A stretch of DNA of 64,000 bases from Pseudomonas alloputida (GCF_021283545.2 NZ_CP128540.1:2205501-2269500); one strand, 5' to 3'. Positions 54,110 through 63,058 are shown, counted from the stretch's first letter. Notes: generated by a model not told the origin, from the sequence alone. Numbers and translations: made by a program.

Positions 54110-55078
54110 TCAAACCTGGATGTTTTTCGGCTCCAGCGTCACCCAGTAAGGGGTGAAACGGCGAACCTCGGCACCCAGCGAAACCCCAAGTGTCTGCAGA
54201 ATCCGGTCCGTGTCGGCCAGCGGGTAAGTGCCCGCGACGCGCACGCCGGCAAGACTGCGGGCGCAGCCCAGATGGCCACGACGATAACGCCCAAGCTCCT
54301 GGAGGAACTGCTCCAACGGCATGTCACTGGCCATCAGCATGCCGTCGGTCCAGGCCCTGTCAGCCTCGCTCAGCGTGCGCAACGGACCGACCTGGTCGCG
54401 CGTGAACATTAGCTGTTGCCCGGCCTGCACGCTGATGCCGGCCAGGCGTTCGGGGTACAACCTGACGACGCCATCGCGTACCGCGAGTCGGCTGTAGCCC
54501 GACTCCTGACGCAGCAGAAAACGCCCCTGTGCAGCTTCAACCCAGCCCTGCCCGGTCTGCGCCCGGAACGGTCGCAGCGCAGGAGCCGCGACCACGTTCA
54601 CTTGAATTTCACCACGCAGCAGCCGCAAATCGCGCCCGGCCTGGTCAAATCTGACGTCGACCGCGCTATCGGTGTTGAGCAGCAACTGGCTGCCATCGGC
54701 CAACACGACATTGCGCTGCTCGCCTACACCGCTGTGATAGTCAGCGTTCAGGTTCTGCCACAGCGCAGTATTACGACCATTCCACGCCAGCGTTCCGCTG
54801 GCCACCGCGAGCACCAGTACCTTGAGTGCGCTGCGCCGGTCCAGGTTGCTCGTGGGCGTGGCGGTCAGCGCGGCATGCGCGATGGGGGCATGATTGGCCA
54901 GACCCGACAGCCGCTCGGCAAACGACTCGACGCGCTGCCAGGCACGGGCGTGTTCAGGGTGCTGATGCAACCAACGCTGCCACTGCTCGACCGTACCGGC
55001 CGAGACCGACGGTGCCTGCAGTTCGATCATCCACTCCACGGCCTGCTCAGCGATGGCCGGGGCGATTCTGGCGGTCAT
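54110..55078 (-). CDS. FecR-family anti-sigma/signal transducer
   Basis: The 322-aa inner-membrane protein has the DUF4880 start (EQAVEWMIELQAPSVS), the conserved WQRWLHQHPEHARAWQRVE, a membrane helix (about 75-92) and the FecR domain (LADGSQLLLNTDSAVDV, RLLRGEIQVNV). A secretin/TonB-like C-terminal region (GTYPLADTDRILQTL) follows. It holds the sigma factor inactive until the receptor binds its iron complex. The ATG at 55078 is chosen; the preceding frame overlaps the sigma gene. Confidence 0.92.
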   Translation of the reverse strand: MTARIAPAIAEQAVEWMIELQAPSVSAGTVEQWQRWLHQHPEHARAWQRVESFAERLSGLANHAPIAHAALTATPTSNLDRRSALKVLVLAVASGTLAWNGRNTALWQNLNADYHSGVGEQRNVVLADGSQLLLNTDSAVDVRFDQAGRDLRLLRGEIQVNVVAAPALRPFRAQTGQGWVEAAQGRFLLRQESGYSRLAVRDGVVRLYPERLAGISVQAGQQLMFTRDQVGPLRTLSEADRAWTDGMLMASDMPLEQFLQELGRYRRGHLGCARSLAGVRVAGTYPLADTDRILQTLGVSLGAEVRRFTPYWVTLEPKNIQV

Positions 55079-55091
55079 GGCTGGCACCTGC

Positions 55092-55595
55092 TCATTCGGC
55101 GAAGCAACATTGCACACCGGCCTTGATGATGTAGCGCTTGACGGTGGTTACCGATACGCCGAGCCGCTCGGCAATCTCGGCATGCGCCATGCCGTCAAGC
55201 TGGGACCAGAGGAAGGCCTGACGCACCGGGACTTCCAGCCCGTCCATCAGACGGTCGAGTTCCTGCAAGGTCTGCAACAGGATCGCCTGCTCTTCCAGCG
55301 AAGGCATCAATTGCTCAGGGACGCTGGCAAGCACTTCAAGGTAGGCGCGCTCCAGCTTCTGCCGGCGGAAGTGGTTGCTTAAGACGCTGCGCGCAACGGT
55401 CACCAAAACGGCGCGCGAATCGAGAATCTGTATCGGTTCATGCTTGGCCAGCAGGCGTACGAACGTGTCCTGCGTAAGGTCTGCGGCGCTGGCGCAGCAG
55501 CCCAGCTTGCGTCTCAGCCACCCTTGCAACCAACCATGGTGATTGACATATAGGGTGTGAAATTCCGTTGAGGTAGCACCGTCAGTCGTTGACAT
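55092..55595 (-). CDS. FecI-type ECF sigma factor
   Basis: The 167-aa iron-responsive ECF sigma factor. Region 2 shows LTQDTFVRLLAK and ILDSRAVLVTVARSVLSNHFRRQ; region 4 shows LDGMAHAEIAERLGVSVTTVKRYIIKA. It would drive transcription of the receptor gene. Order sigma-regulator-receptor on one strand is the standard iron signalling cassette. A Fur-box-like sequence lies 20-40 bp upstream. Confidence 0.93.
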   Translation of the reverse strand: MSTTDGATSTEFHTLYVNHHGWLQGWLRRKLGCCASAADLTQDTFVRLLAKHEPIQILDSRAVLVTVARSVLSNHFRRQKLERAYLEVLASVPEQLMPSLEEQAILLQTLQELDRLMDGLEVPVRQAFLWSQLDGMAHAEIAERLGVSVTTVKRYIIKAGVQCCFAE

Positions 55596-56346
55596 GATGA
55601 ATGAGCACTAGCTTGAAAATATAATTATTATCATAGGCAACTGATAATTTCTACCGATTGGCTGGCTTCTCCCTTCCACGGCGGCGATGCCAGAAGCCTG
55701 ATGGCAGCATCAGTTATGACATGTAAAGTCAAGCTCATAGGCTTGGGGGTAAGTCTTTAATTTGTAGAGGGATGTCGGCTTACAGATCAAATTAATGAGA
55801 GCTGAGATGTGAGAACTATTTCTAAATAGATTGTGTGGATAATTAACCACCCTGTAACGGCAGTGATATTTCAGTAGGAAGATAATCTGCAGTAGAGAGT
55901 CTTCGTGTCAGTGACTTGAGTCGAGGAATGGACGCTTGTCCATCCTCAGGCTAATACTTAGTTATCTGCCTGAAGAGGTGCAGAGCATGCAAACAAATTT
56001 GTTATTGTTTGTCGCAATGCCAATAAAGAGTGGGCAAGCTCTTTCAGCAGTTTGGCGTTATACTGCAACTATTTCGGTCGGCTTCGATATTTATGACAAT
56101 TAAGAAAAATAAGACTGGTTCCAACCTATCCGACCAAAGCTCTTGCAGAGGCTGCACGCGCAAAGCTGAGCAGAGAGAGCTTTAGTCCTGAAGAACGATC
56201 CCCACTTTGCGTACAGGATCTTCGATGTTGTAGTGAGGTCGTTTAATATCCAGTCCCGGCTATCAATGGTACCGCGAGCTCTTTGGCCGTAGGGGTTATG
56301 ATAAGAACGGTGGTATGGGTGTCTGCGCGATTTCGATTGCTCGCAT
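55596..56346. other. AT-rich intergenic stretch between the iron system and the tra operon
   Basis: About 750 bp without a gene I can support. It begins with the Fur-like box. Near the right end a minor frame (56237-56346, plus strand) reads like protein (YQWYRELFGRRGYDKNGGMG) but has no start and runs into the tail of the TIGR03747 gene. Around 56125-56180 another short frame has the text YPTKALAEAARAKL. Both look like coding remnants and mark the probable right edge of the cargo. Confidence 0.4.
55615..55634 (-). promoter_or_regulatory. Candidate Fur box upstream of the FecI-type gene
   Basis: On the minus strand the bases read ATGATAATAATTATATTTTC. This matches the AT-rich alternating GATAAT/ATTATC pattern of a Fur site in most positions. 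It lies about 20 bp ahead of the sigma gene start, the place from which Fur with iron represses such cassettes. Confidence 0.5.
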
Positions 56347-57114
56347 TCAAAGATATTTTTTGAACGTGCTAACGGTGAGGGCCACCATAAAACCCAGCAA
56401 CGCAGAACATGGAAGTAATACCCAATTGGGGCTCAGCGACCAAGGGAGCGATAGATAGATTACCCAAGGGCTGACCATCAACGGCAGCAATGTTCGCTTG
56501 GCTCGGTGATAGACGAAGCTGCTTTCCCTGTCCGCCCCGAACTTGCGGAGGTCGCGACGCATCAACCCGTCAACCAGTCCGGTGACTACCGCGAGTAAGA
56601 AAAGGGGCGTTGCGAGAGTGAGCACAGTCAAGCGCACCACGAACGTGAAAACTGTGAATAGAGCCGCCAGCAGGTAATCCTGGCCAGCGACATACGCCTG
56701 AGCAAGTTGTCCTTGCAGCGACGACTCGCGACTGAGCAATTTCAGCTGGATGTCGGATTGTGCCCAGCCTGAGCGGACTACAACCCAATCGTTTAGGCGT
56801 TCGAGGATTTTCGTGGCCGCTTGTGCTGGCTCTTGCACCAGGAGCGAGCTCCTAAAGTGGCTGCTGAGCCAGCCAAGTTCACTGAGCCACATGGCATGGC
56901 TGTGATGCCAGCCTTTGTCGGGCCAAAACCATAGCATGCCTACGAACTCCAGCAGGATGGAGAACAGCAGGGAAGCAAGCAGCAGGCCGAGCAATCGCAG
57001 GCACAGCTCAAGCGTGCCGAGGATCAGACTCGGTCGTCGTTGTGTTTGAGTCGGGTTGGTTGGGGCAGTAGGCATGGAAGGCTCCCAGGTGGTCGTGGGC
57101 TGCCAGGTGATCAC
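56347..57114 (-). CDS. Integrating conjugative element membrane protein, TIGR03747 family
   Basis: The 255-aa protein has an N-terminal proline/threonine-rich tail, then a first helix pair (LRLLGLLLASLLFSILLEFVGMLWFWP, about 37-63). A periplasmic loop and three more C-terminal helices follow, with RDLRKFGADRESSFVYHRAKR, a recognisable family block. It overlaps the TraD stop by 4 bp. It ends the upstream half of the tra operon before the cargo. Confidence 0.9.
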   Translation of the reverse strand: MITWQPTTTWEPSMPTAPTNPTQTQRRPSLILGTLELCLRLLGLLLASLLFSILLEFVGMLWFWPDKGWHHSHAMWLSELGWLSSHFRSSLLVQEPAQAATKILERLNDWVVVRSGWAQSDIQLKLLSRESSLQGQLAQAYVAGQDYLLAALFTVFTFVVRLTVLTLATPLFLLAVVTGLVDGLMRRDLRKFGADRESSFVYHRAKRTLLPLMVSPWVIYLSLPWSLSPNWVLLPCSALLGFMVALTVSTFKKYL

Positions 57115-59237
57115 GAGGAGTATTTACGCCCGGGTGGTGGCATCTCTGGATCAAAATCGACCGTCGGTGCGCCACCGGCACTGCTCCACCAACTCCCTGC
57201 ATTGGCGTTGTAGGACTCGCGCATGCGCGCAGCCAGCGCTTGCAGATCTGCTGGCATCGCGTCGTCGCTGGCGGGTTTGGGCAGCGGTATCCGAACCTTC
57301 CACAGCTGCCCGCCTTCTTGGAACGAGAACATCTGGCCCTTGGGTAGGGCGATGATGTGCGCGGGTTCGATCAGCGGCACGGCCGTGGTGGTGACCCGGT
57401 CCTGCGAGGACGACGTGAAGTCGGTACGGGCATCGGGATCGGCCGTGTCGGTAGCGCCGGAGACCAGCGTACGCGTCTGCACATTGACCCTGGGCAGTTG
57501 ATTGGTCAGGAGTTCGGCAGTCGCGGTTTCCCGCACGCGGAGTATCTGCAGGGTGTTGAAGTTACCGATCACCTGGCCAGCTTTGGCCCGGCTGCCGATG
57601 CGTGCCTCGATGTCGCTCAAGGTCTGGGTGTACGCGGTAACCTGGATACCGGCACCACCGCCCTTGTTGATCAGCGGAATGAACTCGTCGCCCATCAGCT
57701 CGTTGAACTCGTCGGCGTGCAGGTTGATGGGCACCTTTTCGGCCGCTCTGGAGGAGCTCGGCAGGCCATGGTCGATGCCGTGTTTGTAGATATGCCCGGC
57801 CACGGAGACCAGGTCGGCAAACATCGAGTTGCCGACCGCGGCAGCGACCTCGGCATCGGACAGTGCATCCAGGCCGACGTAGACGATGCCGCGTTTACGG
57901 ATGACCTGCAGCCAGTCGAAGATTGGCCGTGGATCGTCGAGGTCGGCATAGTTGGGGGCCAGCAACTGCGCCGTCTTGCCGCTGGTGAGCTTTTCCAGCA
58001 GCGGCAGCAGCGAAGCGACGATCTTGTCGAAGTAGGTGCGGTCGTAGCGCACCGCCGAGCGCAGGCCATCCATCACTGGATCGAAAAGGCGCTTGGCAGT
58101 CAGGTACTGCTCGATGGCGACCACGCGTTTCTCGCGGCCAATCATGTGCCGCGGCACGTTCTTCTCGTTGAGCCGAGCTTCGAGATCCACAATGGTCTCC
58201 CACGCCTGCGGGTCATGGCGGGCGAAGAAGTGCTGGGCATATTCAATGAACAGCGCGTCGATGTTCACCACATGGCGCTGGATCTGCAGGTAGTCGGGGC
58301 GCCGGCCGAGCTCGATCAGCGCCCGGGCGATGATATTCACGAAGCGCCAGGCGAACTCGCGAAACGCCGCCGAGTTGCCTTCGCCGCTGAGTTGGCCGGC
58401 AATCCGAGTGGCGACTTCCGAGATGCGACCGAAACGGCCGATGGCGTTGTAGCGTGCGGAAATCTCCGGCCAGCCCAAATGGAAGACGTAGAACTCGTGC
58501 TCACGGCCGGCGCGTCGCGCTTCCACGTACATGCGCTTGAGCAGGTCGGCATCGCCTTTGGGGTCGAAGACGATCACCACTTCCTGGCTCGGCCGGTGGA
58601 TGTCCTGGGTGATGTAGACCTCGGCCAGGCGCGTCTTGCCGACCCGGGTAGTGCCCAGGACCAGGGTATGGCCCACGCGCTCGCCCAAAGGCAAGGAGGC
58701 TTCCTGTTCGTTGGGCTCGACGCCGTGCAGCAGCGGGGAGCCACCCACGGGCGGCAGTGGTCGTACCGGGTTGAGTGGGCTGTCCCAGGCGGTTATCCAA
58801 GGCAAGATGGAGAGCCCTGGCGGTGCTTTTTCCAGGAGATGCTCCAGGCGGCGGGCCCACTGGTAGGCGGCCGACTGGTTGACGTAGCGGGCCAGCGCGG
58901 GATCCTGCGCTTCGAGCAAACGCTGGGTGTGCAGGCGGCTCCAGCGAAAACCACGGCCCATGAACAGGCGCTTGCTGCTGATAGGGATCTGTCGGCTGGT
59001 CAGCGAGTAGCGGGGTAGGCGGCGGATGTTGCGTCGATAACGCAAAACAATGCGGGCCTCATTGAGGCGCTTGAGGCCGAAGGCGGTATAGGCCAGGGCC
59101 ATGCCGGCGCCAACTTCCGGCGACAGCGCCACCGCCCAGGGTGAATGCAGGCACAGCGCGCCGGCACCGGCACAGATGCCTACGGTGTACAGCTCCACTG
59201 CCGGGCGCAGCAGGGATTCCATCGCATGATCGCCCAT
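57111..59237 (-). CDS. traD: Type IV coupling protein TraD (SXT/TOL subfamily, TIGR03743)
   Basis: Inner-membrane ATPase that brings the relaxase-DNA complex to the channel. The 708-aa protein has two N-terminal membrane segments (about 13-55), Walker A LGTTRVGKTRLAE (195-206), Walker B VVIVFDPKGDAD (about 219-230) and a C-terminal motif with INKGGGAGIQVTAYTQTLSDIE. A GAGG site lies 8 nt before the ATG at 59237. It is intact, unlike the relaxase it would serve. Confidence 0.93.
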   Translation of the reverse strand: MGDHAMESLLRPAVELYTVGICAGAGALCLHSPWAVALSPEVGAGMALAYTAFGLKRLNEARIVLRYRRNIRRLPRYSLTSRQIPISSKRLFMGRGFRWSRLHTQRLLEAQDPALARYVNQSAAYQWARRLEHLLEKAPPGLSILPWITAWDSPLNPVRPLPPVGGSPLLHGVEPNEQEASLPLGERVGHTLVLGTTRVGKTRLAEVYITQDIHRPSQEVVIVFDPKGDADLLKRMYVEARRAGREHEFYVFHLGWPEISARYNAIGRFGRISEVATRIAGQLSGEGNSAAFREFAWRFVNIIARALIELGRRPDYLQIQRHVVNIDALFIEYAQHFFARHDPQAWETIVDLEARLNEKNVPRHMIGREKRVVAIEQYLTAKRLFDPVMDGLRSAVRYDRTYFDKIVASLLPLLEKLTSGKTAQLLAPNYADLDDPRPIFDWLQVIRKRGIVYVGLDALSDAEVAAAVGNSMFADLVSVAGHIYKHGIDHGLPSSSRAAEKVPINLHADEFNELMGDEFIPLINKGGGAGIQVTAYTQTLSDIEARIGSRAKAGQVIGNFNTLQILRVRETATAELLTNQLPRVNVQTRTLVSGATDTADPDARTDFTSSSQDRVTTTAVPLIEPAHIIALPKGQMFSFQEGGQLWKVRIPLPKPASDDAMPADLQALAARMRESYNANAGSWWSSAGGAPTVDFDPEMPPPGRKYSS

Positions 59238-59246
59238 GGCACTACC

Positions 59247-59708
59247 TCACTGTACCATGCCGGTCGGAGTGATCAGTACCGGGTAGTGCTCCAGTTCCAG
59301 CCGCTCGGCGATGTCGTCGCCACTCACCGGCCAGATGGCCAAACCAGGCGCTACCGCCTGGATACGCTGCAGCGCTGCGGCATCAACGACTTCAACAGCC
59401 AGGCCGTTGGCGCCCAGTCGCTTCAGCGCTGGCGCGTGCTGCGTCAGCCACGCCAACGAGGCGGCGTCCGCCCCAACCAGGAACAGCGGGACCATGCCGG
59501 GCAGATCCAGCGCTCTGCGGGGCACCTCACCCGGCGTGAGGCGCGCGCTGTGCACCGGCAAGACCCAGTTCAGGGTTCGTGGATCGGGCCGTTCGACCGC
59601 CGTAGCCGACTCAGCGGCAATGACAGGGGGCGTTGGCCCAAGCCATGCCCCGGCAGCCAACGACCCCATCAACCCGCAAATCAGTGCGCCCCGGCGAACG
59701 ACAATCAT
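59247..59708 (-). CDS. Integrating conjugative element protein, TIGR03765 family
   Basis: The 153-aa exported protein has a signal peptide and the family block LNWVLPVHSARLTPGEVPRRAL, then MVPLFLVGADAASLAWL and EHYPVLITPTGMVQ at the end. It lies 9 bp upstream of traD and overlaps the transglycosylase gene by 4 bp. No specific function is known. Confidence 0.88.
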   Translation of the reverse strand: MIVVRRGALICGLMGSLAAGAWLGPTPPVIAAESATAVERPDPRTLNWVLPVHSARLTPGEVPRRALDLPGMVPLFLVGADAASLAWLTQHAPALKRLGANGLAVEVVDAAALQRIQAVAPGLAIWPVSGDDIAERLELEHYPVLITPTGMVQ

Positions 59709-60259
59709 GAGCGTGGTCCTCCACGGCTGGACGTGGCGGCTTCAAGGCGCTGCCAGTGCAGGCTGAACTGCGTGCGGTAGCGCGCCGCCGGGGGCCCTCC
59801 CGCAGGCCGGTGATAGTGGCCTGCGGCAATGACCCAGTCACCGACGTCGGCGTAGTGCGCGCGCAACAGATCGGCGGTGACGGCGAGGTTGGCGCGCGGA
59901 TCGAGGGCATCGCAGGCGGTGGGATAGCGCTCCGGGTGATAACCCAGGTTGATCTGGCCCAGGCCGACATCGATGCGCTTGGGATCATGGCGGGTGAGCG
60001 CCGCTTTGAGTGCGCTGCAAGCCTGGTCACGGGTGGCGAAGCGCTGTGGCGTACCGGCCACATTCAAGGTCCACGGCCAGGGCAGAAGCCGCCCACGCAA
60101 CGGTGTGCCGCTCTCTTGCTGGGCAATGGCGAACAACACCGAGGCCGGGATGCCGGCCTGGGCTGCGGCCAACTGGTAGGCCGGCGGAGGCAGGCCGCCT
60201 GCTTGGGCCGCCGTCACTCCCATCAGGGTCAGGGCGAGGGTCAATCGACGCGCTGCCAT
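59705..60259 (-). CDS. Lytic transglycosylase-like protein (VirB1 role)
   Basis: The 184-aa periplasmic enzyme is expected to cut peptidoglycan to let the secretion channel pass. A signal peptide (MAARRLTLALTLMGVTAAQA) is followed by an SLT-type domain: catalytic glutamate in FAIAQQESGTPLRGR (about 44-58), then DVGLGQINLGYHPERY and LAVTADLLRAHYADVGDWVIAAGHYH. It overlaps the genes on both sides. Confidence 0.92.
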   Translation of the reverse strand: MAARRLTLALTLMGVTAAQAGGLPPPAYQLAAAQAGIPASVLFAIAQQESGTPLRGRLLPWPWTLNVAGTPQRFATRDQACSALKAALTRHDPKRIDVGLGQINLGYHPERYPTACDALDPRANLAVTADLLRAHYADVGDWVIAAGHYHRPAGGPPAARYRTQFSLHWQRLEAATSSRGGPRS

Positions 60260-60963
60260 TTCCCTTCCACCTGTTGAAAGCGCGCGGGCAAGGTGCGGCT
60301 GGCGCCGAGGGCGAACCAGCGGCCACGGTCATGATTGAGGGTGACCTGGCCGCTGCCAACCTGGGCAGGGGTAATGCCCACCTTGCGCGCCCATTGGCGA
60401 ATGCGCGCATCATCGCCCTGGCTGCCCACCAGATAGATGTCCAAGTGGGCGCCCGTGCTCAGCCATTGGCGGAGGCTGGCCTCACAGGTCGAACACGGAT
60501 CTTCCACAAACACCGCATAGCGCGGGTTGCTCGACGGAGGGATTGCATCGCTCAATCCCTGTACCGGCCGCAGCCCTGGGAACAACCGCCCCCAGGCAGC
60601 AGAGTAGGCTTTTTGATAGGCCAGTTCGCGCTCGGCACGTTTGGCTTCGAGTCGCACCTGCAGCTCGGCGTAACGCTGGCGCTCCTGGTCCGAGTCGGCT
60701 TCCACGCCCAGGGTGGTCAGCGGATCGAGGTGCGGTGACCAGTACTGACGGGGACCGCTCTGCAGGCGCTCGAACTTGGACCATTCGTCGTCGGTCAGGC
60801 CCCAGGCCTTGGCCTGTGCTGCAGATCGCGCTTGCTGCAGCGCGGCCTGCTCGCTGGACTGCTGCTGCGTTTCGACCGTGGCTGGGGCACTCCATCCCGA
60901 TCCCGACACCAGGCAGATGGGGAATAGGAGCAACGAGAGACTGATGAAACGGACCATATGCAC
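60241..60963 (-). CDS. Integrating conjugative element protein, TIGR03759 family
   Basis: The 240-aa exported protein has a signal peptide and AKAWGLTDDEWSKFERLQSGPRQYWSPHLDPLTTLGVEA, the conserved family start. A thioredoxin-like C-terminal part follows, with VFVEDPCSTCEASLRQWLS (CSTC pair) and LDIYLVGSQGDDARIRQWA. It overlaps the transglycosylase gene by 19 bp. The redox-like CxxC may help disulfide formation in the pilus; this is inference. Confidence 0.88.
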   Translation of the reverse strand: MHMVRFISLSLLLFPICLVSGSGWSAPATVETQQQSSEQAALQQARSAAQAKAWGLTDDEWSKFERLQSGPRQYWSPHLDPLTTLGVEADSDQERQRYAELQVRLEAKRAERELAYQKAYSAAWGRLFPGLRPVQGLSDAIPPSSNPRYAVFVEDPCSTCEASLRQWLSTGAHLDIYLVGSQGDDARIRQWARKVGITPAQVGSGQVTLNHDRGRWFALGASRTLPARFQQVEGKWQRVD

Positions 60964-60967
60964 CTCG

Positions 60968-61636
60968 TCATGGCAGGGGCAGCGAACGTTCGCCGAGGCC
61001 AGGCACCTGGAACACGGCCTGGTTCCGGCGAATGGCCTTAAGCTGCCAGTCGTTCAAGCTGTCACCGGGCTGCAGCAGGTGGACGGTCGACAGGGCATGC
61101 GCGCCGGCCGGTTGAGCCGAGACAAACCGAAGGTCGCCTCGGGTCTCGACACCCAGCAAGGTGAATGGCGGCGTCGGGGTTTGGGTTTTGGCGGCCGGTT
61201 TGGCGGGGGCTGCAGGCTGGGGTTGTGTGGATGGCGCAACCGGGCGAGCCTCGAGGGCGTGGACGGCGGTTTCGGCGTTGCCCATGCGCTGTTCCAGCGC
61301 GGCCAGGTCGGCCTTGGTCGGACCCAGCGGCACCGCTTCAATGGACTTGAGCGAAGCGTTCACCTCATCCAGCTGTTTGCTCAACGCCGCGAAGGTCGCG
61401 TCCTGCTGGCGCTGGTGCTCGCCCAGCGCGTTCACTTGCGCTGGGAGTGCCGCAAGGTCGGCGCTGAGTGCATCGAGGTCCCGCCACAGCGCCGGTACTG
61501 GATCGGCTGGCGCATTTTCCGCAGCGACTAGGAGCCTGGCCAGTTGCTGCTGGTGGTTGTAGGTCGTGGCGGCGAGTACTGCGGCGCCGAGGCACAGGGC
61601 CCCGAGCACCAGGGCCTGAAAGTGATGGACCTTCAT
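60968..61636 (-). CDS. Coiled-coil inner-membrane protein of the ICE transfer region
   Basis: The 222-aa protein has an N-terminal membrane anchor (HHFQALVLGALCLGAAVLAATTY), a long coiled coil (about 30-125), an alanine/proline/glutamine linker and a C-terminal PilP-like domain (TLLGVETRGDLRFVS...LLQPGDSLNDWQLKAI). A gene of this kind usually lies between the PilL and TIGR03759 genes. The start at 61636 overlaps the PilL stop by 4 bp. Confidence 0.78.
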   Translation of the reverse strand: MKVHHFQALVLGALCLGAAVLAATTYNHQQQLARLLVAAENAPADPVPALWRDLDALSADLAALPAQVNALGEHQRQQDATFAALSKQLDEVNASLKSIEAVPLGPTKADLAALEQRMGNAETAVHALEARPVAPSTQPQPAAPAKPAAKTQTPTPPFTLLGVETRGDLRFVSAQPAGAHALSTVHLLQPGDSLNDWQLKAIRRNQAVFQVPGLGERSLPLP

Positions 61637-62151
61637 GGCGCGATCTCCAGGGGCGGGCGAGGTGGGGCGGGCACCGGTGCGCGAAGGGCGTAACACACGC
61701 TGCGTTCGACCGGGTCGATCATGAGTCGCCAGGCCGGGCCGCCGAGGATGGTCAAGGCGTCCAGCAGCGCCATCGGCCCGAGTTGGTGCTGCACGGCCGG
61801 CAGGGGGCGGCTGAACAAGGTCGTGACCTCGGCGCGGTTGGTGCAGAGCGAGTAGCCCGAGCGCTGCAACACGTGGCGCAACGCATCACCGACCGTCGCA
61901 TGCAGCGCCGGTGAAATCTGCACGGTGATGAGCTGGAATAAGGGCTGGCGTTGTTCCAGCGTCGGTCGCGTGCTGACCAGGGTGTAGCGGTCCTGGCGGA
62001 CCCACGCCGGTGATTCTGACAACGGCTTGGACGGGGTGGCCGGAGCTGGTACGGCTTTGGCTGGCGCTTTCGATGGGGTGATGGCAGGCGACGTGTTGCA
62101 ACCCGCCAGCGCGAGCATCAGGACAAGGTAAGGAAGTGCGGGCGTGTGCAT
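61633..62151 (-). CDS. PilL-like lipoprotein of the ICE (TIGR03748-type)
   Basis: The 172-aa protein has a lipoprotein signal (LVLMLALAGCNTS, cysteine at about residue 17), a proline/alanine linker and a domain with LFQLITVQISPALHATVGDALRHVLQRSGYSLC, typical of the PilL N-terminal region. It ends PRPPLEIAP. It is the first gene of the tra block seen here. The start at 62151 excludes a longer frame that lacks any match. Confidence 0.82.
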   Translation of the reverse strand: MHTPALPYLVLMLALAGCNTSPAITPSKAPAKAVPAPATPSKPLSESPAWVRQDRYTLVSTRPTLEQRQPLFQLITVQISPALHATVGDALRHVLQRSGYSLCTNRAEVTTLFSRPLPAVQHQLGPMALLDALTILGGPAWRLMIDPVERSVCYALRAPVPAPPRPPLEIAP

Positions 62152-62252
62152 GAGCAGGTCTCGACAGATGTTGCCGACACCTTGGCAACACGCGCGAGGT
62201 GCACCCACTGAAAAACCGAAGTTCCCCGTCCGGGTTATCAGGCTTAGTCCAT

Positions 62253-62278
62253 AAAAAAGGCGCCCAGCAGGGCGCCTT
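62253..62278 (-). terminator. Rho-independent terminator after the gene at 62282
   Basis: Stem AAGGCGCCC/GGGCGCCTT with a short AGCA loop, followed on the minus strand by T's. It separates the small-gene group at the right edge from the tra operon. Confidence 0.88.
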
Positions 62279-62281
62279 AGG

Positions 62282-62998
62282 TCAATCGTCAGCAAACACT
62301 GGCAGTCCTGCCAGCGGGGCTGCATCAGGGTCAAACACCAGGAAGCGCGTGTCGGCCTGGCCGGCCAGCAACAACAGGGTCATCAACACCGGCGGTACCT
62401 GTTCATCCAACAGGCGGATGCAGACGTCCGCCGCTGAGCAACCGGGACCTTCCACGTGGGCGCTGCGGTGCCAGGGTGTGGAGTACAGCTTGCAGCCGAC
62501 GGAGCGGTTGCTGACCAATGAGAAACATTCAAAGAAGCCCGCCGGTCGTTCGGAGCGGGCAAGCTGCTGAAGGTAGGCGTACTCGTCGGCCGGTAGGTGA
62601 GATGTGCTGATCTCCCAGCTGCGGCTGTACTGGCCGGTGGCAAAGGACAGCTGCTGCATCAGGTGTTCGGCAGCTTTCCGGGTGGGAAGGTCGCAGAGGT
62701 GCACCGAGCCACTCAACTGCTTGGCGGTGACCTGGTACAGCACGGTGCTGACCACGCTGTCCGCGGGCAACTGCATGCGAAGGAAACCCGAGACATCCTG
62801 GCCTTCCGTGATGACGGCGCAATCGTCATCGAACACGCAGGCCTGAGAGTTGATGTGATCGTCGTTCAACTCCAGCTGGGCGGTGTGCAAGGGGCGATAG
62901 CAGGGCGGGCACTGGTCGTCGTAGTGGATCTGAACCACGCGCTTGCAGGCAAATGCATGAAAACCGCGGGCAAACGGGTTGGGGGTTGAGGTGAGCAT
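62282..62998 (-). CDS. Hypothetical ICE protein
   Basis: The 238-aa protein begins MLTSTPNPFARGFHAFACKR, with GGAGCG upstream of the ATG at 62998. It is cysteine-containing near the front (DDQCPPCYRPL, a CxxC-like pair at about 37-40). The rest is mixed alpha/beta, ending in an acidic tail. I do not recognise a domain. It lies between the terminator and radC, a region of ICE accessory genes. Confidence 0.65.
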   Translation of the reverse strand: MLTSTPNPFARGFHAFACKRVVQIHYDDQCPPCYRPLHTAQLELNDDHINSQACVFDDDCAVITEGQDVSGFLRMQLPADSVVSTVLYQVTAKQLSGSVHLCDLPTRKAAEHLMQQLSFATGQYSRSWEISTSHLPADEYAYLQQLARSERPAGFFECFSLVSNRSVGCKLYSTPWHRSAHVEGPGCSAADVCIRLLDEQVPPVLMTLLLLAGQADTRFLVFDPDAAPLAGLPVFADD

Positions 62999-63058
62999 GA
63001 TGGCGCTCCAATTAAAAGAGAACGCCACCCCATGCAGGCGGTGGCGGGTGGGGGAGGG

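Noticed and set aside
51560..54412. 950-codon plus-strand frame opposite the TonB receptor
   Set aside because: Antisense of a GC-rich beta-barrel gene; composition is Val/Ala/Gly/Arg-rich without motifs, and the receptor is certain.
57357..59018. 553-codon plus-strand frame opposite traD
   Set aside because: Shadow of the TraD reading frame, which carries Walker motifs.
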